Source: Chryseobacterium gleum
GTDB taxonomy: Bacteria > Bacteroidota > Bacteroidia > Flavobacteriales > BACL11
DNA: 64,000 bases
Direction of reading: 5' to 3'
Assembly (NCBI GenBank): GCA_945865535.1
Contig: CAMBDW010000008.1
Span: 1-64,000, forward strand
The position numbers and the translations under genes are program-made. The notes below the pieces were generated by a model that was not told where the DNA came from, searched no databases, and was given only the letters and a program-made list of their open reading frames with translations. Shown here in pieces: positions 1 to 8,155 of this stretch. The stretch's first letter is position 1. Each line of letters begins with the position of its first letter.

Positions 1-101
1 ACACTAAATCGATTGATTTAGTTACTTACACAAAAGGAGTTTACTTCTTAGAGATTACAACAAATAATGGTGTAGTTAACAAAAAATTAATTCTTCAATA
101 A
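1..101 (+). CDS. C-terminal end of a T9SS cargo protein (partial)
   Basis: The window opens inside a gene. Reading from base 3, about 32 codons run to TAA at 99-101. The last residues include KGVYFLEI and end NKKLILQ. This is the typical end of a T9SS type A C-terminal sorting domain: a GVY/F-hydrophobic strand followed by a Lys-rich last strand. The protein is therefore probably exported and attached to the cell surface or released. Nothing can be said about its catalytic part, which lies outside the window. A strong terminator hairpin follows. Confidence 0.75.
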   Translation, partial: TKSIDLVTYTKGVYFLEITTNNGVVNKKLILQ

Positions 102-132
102 GAACTTCATAAGAAGTAGTTAATTTTAATAA

Positions 133-167
133 TAAGAGAAGCCCGGGCATCTGCTCGGGCTTCTTAT
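133..167 (+). terminator. Intrinsic terminator after the T9SS cargo gene
   Basis: GC-rich hairpin: the arm around AGCCCGGGCA pairs with TGCTCGGGCT, flanked by AATAAGA and TCTTATT, and is followed by TTATTTT. It directly precedes repeat copy 1. Confidence 0.85.
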
Positions 168-171
168 TTTA

Positions 172-240
172 AGTGGGCCTCTCGCTCCATAGTTCTAACT
201 TTTTTTAGAGAATTATTTTGTATTAGTTTGTAATTTGCTC
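172..240 (+). repeat. Dispersed 3'-end repeat, copy 1
   Basis: The core at 172-212 begins AGTGGGCCTCTCGCTCC, continues with ATAGTTCTAACT and a T run, and ends AGAGAA. Similarity to copy 4 extends to about 240 through TTAGTTTGTAATTT. It lies downstream of a terminator and in the orientation of the gene it follows. The central motif is AGTTCTAACT here, against the perfect palindrome AGTTCGAACT in the other copies. Confidence 0.85.
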
Positions 241-265
241 CCCCGCCACTTTTGGGTAGGTACTG

Positions 266-865
266 TTATAAGCTGTTGTTTTTACTTTCGTACCATTCTA
301 TAGCTTTTTGTTCAGTCTGTTTAATAAAGACATTCTTTGCCGAATTATATTTATTGCTGTCTTCCCAATCCAAAGCGCTTAAATGAATTTTTATTTGCTC
401 ATATTCATTTTTAATGTCCAAATGTTTTCTTAAATATTCTCTAAATGCAATATGTCTTATCCAGTGATATGAATTATATTCGAGTATATGAATATGCGCT
501 AATTTGTATTCATTTAATTCATTTGGCACATCATCATTTTCGGAATACATAGTTGGTATAAATATTTTTTCTGGTTTTTTCTTTAGCTTAACAAAGAAAC
601 GTCTATAGGGCATAATTGAATTATATTTTTCATAAAATATATAGTCGTTACTGGTCAATAGTTGTACAATTTTGTCAAGTTGGTCTTGGCTCGGAATTCC
701 AACAAGAATGTCAATTATGGGCTTTGCTGTCAAGTTAAAAATTGAAGTGCTACCAATATGTTCAATTACTGGATTTAAAAATCCCAGGTGGTAACTAAGG
801 TCATTCTCAATGCCTTTGTAAATATTTATCCAGTCAGGATTGTATTTTTCAAGTTGGATTTTCAT
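266..865 (-). CDS. GrpB family protein (nucleotidyltransferase-like fold)
   Basis: 199 residues, the usual length for the GrpB/UPF0157 family. The signature IEHIGSTSI followed by AKPIIDILVG lies at about residues 35-56; in this family these residues form the core of a nucleotidyltransferase-like fold. The cellular role is poorly defined. No signal peptide or membrane segment is present, so it is probably cytosolic. Its 3' end converges on repeat copy 1. Short flanks on both sides (866-901 and 241-265) look like mobile gene-cassette ends, and GrpB genes often travel as accessory cassettes, so acquisition by transfer is plausible. Confidence 0.8.
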   Translation of the reverse strand: MKIQLEKYNPDWINIYKGIENDLSYHLGFLNPVIEHIGSTSIFNLTAKPIIDILVGIPSQDQLDKIVQLLTSNDYIFYEKYNSIMPYRRFFVKLKKKPEKIFIPTMYSENDDVPNELNEYKLAHIHILEYNSYHWIRHIAFREYLRKHLDIKNEYEQIKIHLSALDWEDSNKYNSAKNVFIKQTEQKAIEWYESKNNSL

Positions 866-901
866 ATTCTTACAGTTGCAGCTAACGTTTTGTGGCTTTG
901 C
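866..901 (-). other. Cassette-end-like spacer upstream of the GrpB gene
   Basis: On the minus strand this spacer reads GCAAAGCCACAAAACG, then TTAGCTGCAACTGTAAG, just before the GrpB start codon. From memory, similar AACGTTAGC..GCAA strings occur at the ends of accessory gene cassettes in Bacteroidota genomes. No paired attC structure was demonstrated and no integrase is in the window, so the reading is tentative. Confidence 0.3.
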
Positions 902-1753
902 CTAGTTTTTTGCTTGTTTAAAATGAAATTCCATTAATTTTTCAATTGGATTTTTTATTATTTCTCCAACTTTTAAATTATGTTTTTTTAGTGCTTCTTG
1001 TATTTCTTCAGATAAAAAGTAAGCTACAGAGCCAATAAAGTTAATTTTAACTTCAGCGCTATTTTTAAAACATTTGACATGAAGAGTAATAAATTCATCT
1101 AATGTGTCTTTTATTAATTGCTGTATTAATGGATGACTTTTTGTTTCAATAATAAATGGAAAGTATTTTGATAGAAATACATTTGCTCTACTAGTATTAT
1201 ATACATTTTTATTAATAACAGCTGTATCTGTTTCAAATGAAGCTTCTAATATTTTTTTTAATTCATTGGGCATAATATTGTTGAAATACATATTTAGAAT
1301 TTTTTTCCCAAAATAATTTCCAGATGCTTCATCTCCAATAATAAAACCTAGTGAAGGGCCGTGTTCGAAAATCTCTTTGCCATCATAAAAACAAGAGTTA
1401 GATCCTGTTCCTAAAATACAAGTTATGCTAGGATTTCCATTGTACATTGCAAAGCATGCCGCATCTAAATCGTGGCTAATCGTTATTTCTGCATTTTTAA
1501 AGAATTCTTCAAATGGTAACTCTAGAATTTTATTTTTTTCTATTGAAGAGCATCCTGCACCATAAAAGAAGACGGTTTTAATTTTATCTTTATATTGATT
1601 TAGTTCTGATTTTTTTAAATGACTTAAAATGGAAGGATGGTCAATAAAATAGGGGTTAAATCCAATAGTTGAAATCTCTTTAATAAGATTTCCATCAGTG
1701 TCGCATAAGGCCCAGTGGCATTTTGTTGAACCACTATCAGCAATTAAAATCAT
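902..1753 (-). CDS. BadF/BadG/BcrA/BcrD-type ATPase, probable N-acetylglucosamine kinase
   Basis: 283 residues with the ASKHA sugar-kinase layout. The N-terminal phosphate-1 loop is ADSGSTKCHWAL (residues 5-16). A phosphate-2/adenosine loop, ILGTGSNSCFYDG, follows near residue 113, then GDEASGNYFGKK near 140 and a late FIGSVAYF motif near 240. In Bacteroidota such proteins usually phosphorylate N-acetylglucosamine in the cytosol, but substrate specificity cannot be read from sequence. It is divergent from a sugar permease, which supports an amino-sugar uptake and phosphorylation pair. Confidence 0.75.
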   Translation of the reverse strand: MILIADSGSTKCHWALCDTDGNLIKEISTIGFNPYFIDHPSILSHLKKSELNQYKDKIKTVFFYGAGCSSIEKNKILELPFEEFFKNAEITISHDLDAACFAMYNGNPSITCILGTGSNSCFYDGKEIFEHGPSLGFIIGDEASGNYFGKKILNMYFNNIMPNELKKILEASFETDTAVINKNVYNTSRANVFLSKYFPFIIETKSHPLIQQLIKDTLDEFITLHVKCFKNSAEVKINFIGSVAYFLSEEIQEALKKHNLKVGEIIKNPIEKLMEFHFKQAKN

Positions 1754-1770
1754 AGAATAAATTATTTAGG

Positions 1771-1778
1771 CAAATATA
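1771..1778 (-). promoter_or_regulatory. -7 box of the sugar-kinase gene
   Basis: The minus strand reads TATATTTG, a perfect TAnnTTTG match to the Bacteroidota housekeeping -7 element, 17 nt before the ATG at 1753. Confidence 0.6.
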
Positions 1779-1995
1779 ACTGAAAAGAGATATCTATGAT
1801 GATGCTATACTTGATTTTGAGTTAATCAAAATTCATGTAAGTTTATTTTATGAGTGTATTATGTTTCTAAGTTTGTATTTTTTCAGAGATATTTTTTGTA
1901 ATAAATTAATAAAAAATCAAATAGATTAAATAAGGCGTTGTTATTTTTGATAATATTGCATTGAACAATACAATTAAAAAAAAGATTACAAAATA

Positions 1996-3600
1996 ATGAC
2001 TGAAAACAAAAATCACAACCAAGCATTATTGACTTTGGTAATAGTGTTTTTCTTTTGGGGATTTATAGCTGCATCTAATAGTATTTTTATCCCATTTTGC
2101 AAAACTCACTTCAACCTAAGTCAATTTGAATCCCAATTGATTGGATCGGCATTTTATGGTGCTTATTTTATTGGGTCATTGGTCCTATTTTTATGTTCGA
2201 ACTTAATTGGATATGACATTCTAAATAAAATTGGGTACAAAAAAGGCATTATTTATGGATTATGGATTTCGGTTATTGGAGCTTTGCTTATTATTCCAGC
2301 AGCAAATACGAATTCATTTCCAGCAATTTTAGCTGCATTTTTTGTAGTGGCACTTGGTTTTTCATTACAACAAACCGCAGCGCAGCCGTTTGCTATTTTA
2401 TTAGGAGATCCTGCCACTGGCTCTCACCGTTTAAATTTAGGCGGTAGCTTAAATAGTATTGGCACAACCATTGGACCATTAATTGTCAGTTTTTTCCTTT
2501 TTGGTAGCCCTGATGCAAGAAACAGTATTGTAACAGTTACTAATATTAATGTATTGTATTTGATAGTCGCAGGTGTTTTTGCAGTAGTGGCCATTTTTTT
2601 TACTATATCTAAAAATTTACCAGATGGAAAAAATGATGAAAAATTTGAAACTGCTAATAAAGCGGCTGGTTCATTACTAATAATGACCTTATTAATTGGA
2701 GCTTTCATTGTTGTGGGTCAATTAACCAATGTTCCTAAATTAAATCTTCTTGTTTTTACATTGTTAACAGTGATTGGCATATTATTTTATTCAAATAATA
2801 GTGCCATAAAAAATGATATTGGTTGGGGAGCAATGAAATATCCACAACTTATTTATGGTATGATAGCTATATTTATTTATGTGGGAGTTGAAGTTACCAT
2901 TGATAATAATTTTGGTGCTTTATTAAAAAATCCAGGATACATTACTAAATTAGGATTAGATGAAAGTGAAATTTCTAAATACATCTCTTTGTATTGGGGT
3001 AGTTTAATGATTGGTCGTTGGACAGGAGCAATTAGTGTATTTAACCTAAAAGGTAATATGAAAAAATTTATGATGATTGTTGTTCCTTTTATTGCTTTCG
3101 CTGTAGTATTGGGCGTAAGCAAAATATATGGAAACGATATTTCTGATTTATATGGGTATGCTTTATGGATTGTAATTGCATTAGTCGCTTTCTTTTATGG
3201 TCAAGAAAAACCAGTTAAAACATTATTTATTGTTTCAATTTTTGCAACTATAGCGATGCTTATTGGGGTATTTACCAATGGGATTACTTCCGTTTATGCA
3301 TTCATGGCAGGAGGTTTGGCTTGTTCTGTTATGTGGCCGTGTATTTTTTCACTTGGAGTTGGTGGTTTAGGAAAATACACAAGTCAAGGTTCTGCTTTTT
3401 TAATTATGATGATTTTAGGAGGCGCAATTATACCTCCATTACAAGGGGTATTGGGTGACAACGCGAGTATTGGAATGCATCAATCTTATTTACTAGCTGC
3501 AGTTTGTTTTGCTATTTTAGCACTACTTGCATTAAAATTAAAGAGTGTATTAAAAAAACAAGGACTTGATTTTGATGCTCAAGTAGCTGGAGGACATTAA
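1996..3600 (+). CDS. Sugar MFS transporter (FucP/NagP-like permease)
   Basis: 534 residues, strongly hydrophobic throughout, with about 12 to 14 membrane segments. The first helix carries VFFFWGFIAASN and the third region GFSLQQTAAQPFAILLGDP, both typical of the fucose/glucose-galactose permease branch of the MFS, which imports sugars with protons. LNLGGSLNSIGTTIGP follows. The inner-membrane location is inferred from the helices. It is longer than most family members (about 410-440 residues), the extra length lying in additional hydrophobic segments in the middle and second half. The divergent BadF-type kinase suggests N-acetylglucosamine or a related sugar as substrate. Confidence 0.8.
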   Translation: MTENKNHNQALLTLVIVFFFWGFIAASNSIFIPFCKTHFNLSQFESQLIGSAFYGAYFIGSLVLFLCSNLIGYDILNKIGYKKGIIYGLWISVIGALLIIPAANTNSFPAILAAFFVVALGFSLQQTAAQPFAILLGDPATGSHRLNLGGSLNSIGTTIGPLIVSFFLFGSPDARNSIVTVTNINVLYLIVAGVFAVVAIFFTISKNLPDGKNDEKFETANKAAGSLLIMTLLIGAFIVVGQLTNVPKLNLLVFTLLTVIGILFYSNNSAIKNDIGWGAMKYPQLIYGMIAIFIYVGVEVTIDNNFGALLKNPGYITKLGLDESEISKYISLYWGSLMIGRWTGAISVFNLKGNMKKFMMIVVPFIAFAVVLGVSKIYGNDISDLYGYALWIVIALVAFFYGQEKPVKTLFIVSIFATIAMLIGVFTNGITSVYAFMAGGLACSVMWPCIFSLGVGGLGKYTSQGSAFLIMMILGGAIIPPLQGVLGDNASIGMHQSYLLAAVCFAILALLALKLKSVLKKQGLDFDAQVAGGH

Positions 3601-3626
3601 TTGAATATCATATTTGAGGTATAAAT

Positions 3627-3648
3627 ATTCACTTTTCAGTGGGTTTTT
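3627..3648 (+). terminator. Weak hairpin after the sugar permease
   Basis: ATTCACT pairs with AGTGGGT (two G-U pairs) around a TTTC loop and is followed by TTTT. It sits just upstream of repeat copy 2, the same arrangement as at copies 1 and 4. Confidence 0.5.
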
Positions 3649-3654
3649 ATTTAA

Positions 3655-3712
3655 AGTGGACCTCTCGCTCCATAGTTCGAACTTTTTTAGTAAATTATTT
3701 GGCAATTTTGCT
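3655..3712 (+). repeat. Dispersed 3'-end repeat, copy 2
   Basis: The core at 3655-3694 begins AGTGGACCTCTCGCTCC and contains the palindrome AGTTCGAACT followed by TTTTTAGTAAA. Weaker similarity (GGCAATTTTGCTT) extends to 3712. It is in the orientation of the preceding permease gene. In the rest of the 3601-3907 gap, 3713-3880 shows no feature I can name. Confidence 0.85.
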
Positions 3713-3880
3713 TATCATCCCTTGGAAGATTATTTTATGTATTGGAATCAATAAATACCAATAGATTCTTACAGATAAACCGTGAGGTCTAAAAGTCGCA
3801 GTTTGAGTTAGGTTCAGCTTTTTTATGCTATAAACTATCAAAAGGGCTTTTTACTTTTAATAATCTCTGTGTGGATTTTA

Positions 3881-3888
3881 TAACTTTG
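3881..3888 (+). promoter_or_regulatory. -7 box of the RsmB-like gene
   Basis: TAACTTTG matches TAnnTTTG and lies 19 nt before the ATG at 3908. Confidence 0.6.
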
Positions 3889-3907
3889 TAGCCGATTTAC
3901 AAAAAAA

Positions 3908-5119
3908 ATGAGATTACACAGAAACTTAACCTTTGCAGTTATAGAGAGTATCAGAGATATTTTTAACGAAGGAGTTTATGCCGATAAAGCTGTTGAAAGA
4001 GCCCTACAAAGAGACAAACGTTGGGGTGCAAGAGACCGTAAATTTGTGGCGGAAACCATTTATGAAATAGTTCGTTGGAATCGTTTATATGCAGAAATTT
4101 GTGAAGTAAAAGTGCCTTTTAATGAGGATAATCTTTGGCGATTATTCACTGTTTGGTGTGTGTTGCGTGGCATTCCATTACCCGATTGGAATCAAATTGG
4201 GAATGTCTCTGTACAAAGAATCAAAGGAAAGTTTAAAGAATTGTCAAAAATCAGAAAATACCGTGAATCCATTCCTGACTGGTTGGATGAATTGGGTGTG
4301 CGAGAATTGGGCGAAACACTTTGGACCAAAGAAATTGCTGCCCTTAACAAGCAAGCGGATGTGGTGCTAAGAACCAATACCTTGAATGTGACCAAAGACG
4401 TATTGCAACGAAAGTTGAAAGCGGAAACTATTGAAACTGAAATCATCCCCTCATATCCTGATGCTTTAAAATTGGTAAAAAGAGCCAATGTCTTTACCAC
4501 AGAAACTTTTAAGCAAGGATTGTTCGAAGTGCAAGATGCTTCTTCACAATTAGTAGCAGCCTATTTAGACGTTTTACCTGGAATGAAAGTAGTAGATGCT
4601 TGTGCAGGAGCAGGAGGAAAAACATTGCACTTGGCTTCTTTGATGCAAAACAAAGGACAAATCATTGCAATGGATATTTATGAAAGTAAATTGAAAAAAC
4701 TCAAAATAAGAGCCCGAAGAAATAAAGCCTACAATATAGATTTACGAGTAATTGATTCCACCAAAGTTATTAAAAAAATACATGAAAAAGCAGACAGGGT
4801 ATTGATAGACGCACCTTGTTCCGGTTTGGGAGTTTTACGCAGAAATCCAGATTCAAAATGGAAATTGCAACCTCAATTTATTGAAGAAATCAAACAAATA
4901 CAGCAAGAAGTATTGCAAAACTACTCCAAAATGGTAAAATCTGGAGGGAAAATGGTGTATGCAACTTGCTCTATTTTACCTTCTGAAAATCGACAACAAA
5001 TTGACTTTTTTTTAACATCTGAAGCAGGACAAAGTTTTACTTTTGTGAAAGAAAACAATGTGTTTGCATACCAGTCAGGTTTTGATGGATTTTACATGGC
5101 ATTGCTGGAAAAAAAGTAA
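3908..5119 (+). CDS. RsmB/NOP2-type RNA (cytosine-C5) methyltransferase
   Basis: 403 residues. An N-terminal helical NusB-like region (about 1-140) precedes a class I SAM-dependent fold. The SAM site is DACAGAGGKT at 230-239 with AMDIYESKLKKL at about 254-265. The two cysteines used by this family are present: C304 in DAPCSGLG (catalytic motif IV type) and C354 in YATCSI (motif VI). It therefore most likely makes 5-methylcytosine in rRNA or another structured RNA; the exact target is unknown. It stands alone between repeat copies 2 and 3 with its own -7 box. Confidence 0.85.
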   Translation: MRLHRNLTFAVIESIRDIFNEGVYADKAVERALQRDKRWGARDRKFVAETIYEIVRWNRLYAEICEVKVPFNEDNLWRLFTVWCVLRGIPLPDWNQIGNVSVQRIKGKFKELSKIRKYRESIPDWLDELGVRELGETLWTKEIAALNKQADVVLRTNTLNVTKDVLQRKLKAETIETEIIPSYPDALKLVKRANVFTTETFKQGLFEVQDASSQLVAAYLDVLPGMKVVDACAGAGGKTLHLASLMQNKGQIIAMDIYESKLKKLKIRARRNKAYNIDLRVIDSTKVIKKIHEKADRVLIDAPCSGLGVLRRNPDSKWKLQPQFIEEIKQIQQEVLQNYSKMVKSGGKMVYATCSILPSENRQQIDFFLTSEAGQSFTFVKENNVFAYQSGFDGFYMALLEKK

Positions 5120-5157
5120 TTTTTAATAGTATCACTTTGGAACTAAAACTAAAGATT

Positions 5158-5802
5158 CTATAAAATACTTACCACTAAATTATATCCATATACGTATGTA
5201 GAGGTAAAAAATTCACCAATTCCATAAGATCCATTATTAACAAATGCAATCACTACTCCGTTCATTATTAAGTTCATAAGTACTATTGTGTTAAATGATG
5301 TGAAATACCCATTTTCTGTTATATCTGTTTGTCCTAAATGCATTTCTTTTATAGCACTAACTATATGATATCCAAAACTCATACCAATAACTAAGAAATA
5401 TACTGATATAAATCTATCTTTAATTATTAGGCTGAAAAGAATTAGAAACATAGTTATGGTAGGGAAAAAATATGGAGACAATAGTATAAATATTTTACTA
5501 AGTAGTCCGGATGAACCTGACCATTCAAACAAGCCGGATCCATCAGTATTTACATGAAATCCTTTAGGTTTTTTGAAAAAGAGAAGAGCCCATATATTGT
5601 GTGTCAACTCATGTTTAAATGTAGAAAAATACTGTAGTTTATTAGAAAAAATAAAGTATAAAATAAGAACCGCTATAATTCCTAAGAGAAACATATAATT
5701 TCTTGAAACATCAATATTAAACATTGTAATCTCATTTAAGAACGAATATCCAAAAGGAATAATTAACAAAAGTGATGTAATATTAAATAATAGTTTTTTC
5801 AT
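5158..5802 (-). CDS. Small membrane protein with an HExxH motif (M50-like)
   Basis: 214 residues with about five or six hydrophobic segments (near 3-22, 35-53, 100-125, 128-150, 170-190). The motif HELTH at 64-68 ends a hydrophilic stretch just before a membrane segment and is followed by a GFHVNTDGSG loop. This resembles M50/M50B-type membrane metallopeptidases, in which HExxH binds zinc. I cannot place a clear third metal ligand; a candidate region is LSPYFFP near 108-114. Substrate unknown. The ATG lies exactly 4 nt after a TAAGTTTG box. The gene sits between repeat copies 2 and 3. Confidence 0.5.
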   Translation of the reverse strand: MKKLLFNITSLLLIIPFGYSFLNEITMFNIDVSRNYMFLLGIIAVLILYFIFSNKLQYFSTFKHELTHNIWALLFFKKPKGFHVNTDGSGLFEWSGSSGLLSKIFILLSPYFFPTITMFLILFSLIIKDRFISVYFLVIGMSFGYHIVSAIKEMHLGQTDITENGYFTSFNTIVLMNLIMNGVVIAFVNNGSYGIGEFFTSTYVYGYNLVVSIL

Positions 5803-5806
5803 AAAG

Positions 5807-5814
5807 CAAACTTA
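5807..5814 (-). promoter_or_regulatory. -7 box 4 nt from the ATG of the HExxH membrane protein
   Basis: The minus strand reads TAAGTTTG, then four bases, then ATG at 5802. The expected transcription start falls at or next to the ATG, predicting a leaderless mRNA. Confidence 0.6.
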
Positions 5815-5842
5815 CACAAATATTAAATCAAAGATGAAAGAG

Positions 5843-5915
5843 AAAAAGTCAAACCAGCAGATTATGACCTAAAAGTTCTCTAAAAAAGTTCGAACTATGG
5901 AGCGAGAGGCCCACT
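5843..5915 (-). repeat. Dispersed 3'-end repeat, copy 3
   Basis: The core at 5876-5915 reads, on the minus strand, AGTGGGCCTCTCGCTCC, the palindrome AGTTCGAACT, then TTTTTAGAGAA. The extension to about 5843 ends GCTGGTTTGACTTTTT, matching copy 4 (GCTGGCCTGACTTTTT). It lies about 100 bp after the prolyl oligopeptidase stop, in that gene's orientation. No clear hairpin precedes it, unlike the other three copies. Confidence 0.85.
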
Positions 5916-6017
5916 AAAAAAATGACTAAATAAGAAGCAAGAGCATTTACTTATAGCTATTGTTGCAAGTAATACTTATAGTTCTTTAAAGTTATACAAA
6001 AAAGCAATAACATTTAA

Positions 6018-8090
6018 TTACTTTAACTTCATCAATAAGTATGAAAATGTCATAGCGCTATATTTGGCACTTTGTTCATTTGTTGAAGCGCCAGCATGAC
6101 CTCCTTCAGTGTTTTCATAGTAATAGATTGGATATCCCATATCAATCATTTTAGCAGCCATTTTTCTTGCATGTCCTGGATGCACACGATCATCACGAGT
6201 TGACGTATAAAAGTATACTTCTGGATAGTCAACATCTTTTTTTAGATTGTGATATGGAGAATACTTTTTAATATATTCCCATTCTTCTGGTATATCTGGA
6301 TTTCCATATTCTCCCATCCAACTAGCTCCTGCAAGTAATTTATTATAGCGTTGCATATCTAATAACGGAACTTCACAAACCGCCGCATTATACAAATCAG
6401 GTCTTTGCGTAAAGGCAACACCAACTAATAAGCCACCATTACTGCGCCCCATTATTCCAAGATTTTTATTACTTGTAATCTTTTTAGCAATTAATTCTTG
6501 AGCTATGCAATGAAAGTCATTATAAACAGTTTGTCTGTTTTCTTTTAAACCAGCTTGATGCCATTTTGGACCATATTCACCACCACCTCTAATGTTTGAT
6601 AATACGTAAACTCCACCATTTTCAAGCCAAGCATTGCCCATAACTGCTGAGTAAGAAGACTCCTTTGATACTTCAAATCCACCATATCCATAAAGAATGG
6701 TAGGGTTTTGACTATTGTACACCATTGTTTTAGAAGAAATAACAAAATAAGGAACCATTGTACCGTCAGTTGATTTTGCTTTAAATTGTTCTACTTTGTA
6801 TTTACTAGAATCAAAAAAAGAAGGTAACGTTTTAATTTCTTTTACAGAATTGTTTGATGAGTTGGCGAAATAAAGTGAAGGAGGAGTTAAAAAATTTTGA
6901 AAATTAAAGTAATACTCATCTGAAAAATGATCAGTAGTTACTATAGATATTGTTCCAACATCTGGAGCATTTACTTTTTCTATTACCCATTTATCATTTT
7001 CAAAAGTGTAACTATTTAATTCACTTTTTACATTTGTTAAAATGGTTACTAAAATTTTATTTTTTGTAGAGCTAACTTCATTGACACTTGTAAATTCATC
7101 AGGAGTAAAAATTAAAGTTATTTCTTTTATCCCTTTAATTAAAGATGAAAATTTAGCACTTACAATTGATCCTTGTTTGTAAATTATTCCATTTACATTC
7201 CAATCCGACTTTAAATTAAGTACAATTTGATCGTTTAAAATGGTAGAGATTGAAATATCTTCTGGCAAATCTAATTTTATTAGTTTATTGTTCTCACATA
7301 GGTAGGCAATCCTTGTATAAAATGTTGTGCCTTGATGAATGAGCAAATAATTTTTATCGTTATCACGCATTACATATCCTGAAGATGATACATCATTGAT
7401 GTTTCCTGTATGAATTAACTGAGCATCTTTAAGCAAAGTTCCTCTTTTCCATAGTTTAACTTGATTAGGATATCCAGAAGTAGTCATTGTGCCTTCACCG
7501 AAATCTGTAGAGACTATTAAGTTGTTTTCGTCTAAATAACTTGCATATCCTTTTGCTTGTGGGATATAAAAACCGTCTTTTATAAATGATTTAGTTGTAA
7601 TATCAAATTCACGAATTTCAACAGCATCACCTCCACCATTTGATAAATTTATGATAAATCGGTTGTAATTTGGATACAATCCATTGGATCCTTTATAAAC
7701 CCATTTTATATCATCTTTTAATGCTAATGCATCAATGTCTAAAAGTGTTTCCCAAATAGGATTATTACTTAAATAACTTTCCTTAGTAGTCCTTCTCCAA
7801 ATACCTCTAGCGTGTTCTTTATCTTGCCAAAAATTATATATGTGATTGCCTATTATTGATGGAAAAGCGATTCTATATGTAGAATTATATATTTCTAGAG
7901 ATTTATCGTATATGGCTTGATATTCAGCATTACTACTTAATTTATCTTGGGTTATCTTATTTTGGGTATTAACGAATTCTAGTGATTTTTTGCTGTCAAT
8001 GACTTCTAACCATAGGTAAGTATCTTCTTGGGCTTGCATTCTAAATAGTGTAGTGAAAATTATTAAAAAAAATAAAGTGTTCTTTGTCAT
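6018..8090 (-). CDS. Secreted prolyl oligopeptidase family protein (S9A)
   Basis: 690 residues with an N-terminal signal peptide of about 20 residues (FFLIIFTTLF, then AQ), so it is probably periplasmic. The N-terminal two-thirds forms the beta-propeller region. The C-terminal alpha/beta-hydrolase domain carries the full triad: Ser in GRSNGG (about residue 550), Asp in TRDDRVHP (about 630) and His in GGHAG (about 665). GYGGFEVS and NIRGGGEYG are family hallmarks. It should cleave short peptides after proline or a related residue. It stands alone on the minus strand between repeat copies 3 and 4, with two similar -7-like boxes upstream. Confidence 0.9.
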   Translation of the reverse strand: MTKNTLFFLIIFTTLFRMQAQEDTYLWLEVIDSKKSLEFVNTQNKITQDKLSSNAEYQAIYDKSLEIYNSTYRIAFPSIIGNHIYNFWQDKEHARGIWRRTTKESYLSNNPIWETLLDIDALALKDDIKWVYKGSNGLYPNYNRFIINLSNGGGDAVEIREFDITTKSFIKDGFYIPQAKGYASYLDENNLIVSTDFGEGTMTTSGYPNQVKLWKRGTLLKDAQLIHTGNINDVSSSGYVMRDNDKNYLLIHQGTTFYTRIAYLCENNKLIKLDLPEDISISTILNDQIVLNLKSDWNVNGIIYKQGSIVSAKFSSLIKGIKEITLIFTPDEFTSVNEVSSTKNKILVTILTNVKSELNSYTFENDKWVIEKVNAPDVGTISIVTTDHFSDEYYFNFQNFLTPPSLYFANSSNNSVKEIKTLPSFFDSSKYKVEQFKAKSTDGTMVPYFVISSKTMVYNSQNPTILYGYGGFEVSKESSYSAVMGNAWLENGGVYVLSNIRGGGEYGPKWHQAGLKENRQTVYNDFHCIAQELIAKKITSNKNLGIMGRSNGGLLVGVAFTQRPDLYNAAVCEVPLLDMQRYNKLLAGASWMGEYGNPDIPEEWEYIKKYSPYHNLKKDVDYPEVYFYTSTRDDRVHPGHARKMAAKMIDMGYPIYYYENTEGGHAGASTNEQSAKYSAMTFSYLLMKLK

Positions 8091-8108
8091 TATTTTTGAT
8101 TAAGAGGG

Positions 8109-8155
8109 CAGCAAAATTACAAAAAATAAAAAAGTCAGGCCAGCAAAATTACAAA
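8109..8155 (-). promoter_or_regulatory. Two tandem -7-like boxes upstream of prolyl oligopeptidase
   Basis: The 15-mer CAGCAAAATTACAAA occurs at 8109-8123 and again at 8141-8155, 32 bp apart. On the minus strand each contains TAATTTTG, matching TAnnTTTG. The distal one belongs to the outer part of repeat copy 4, so the repeat may supply a promoter. Confidence 0.45.
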
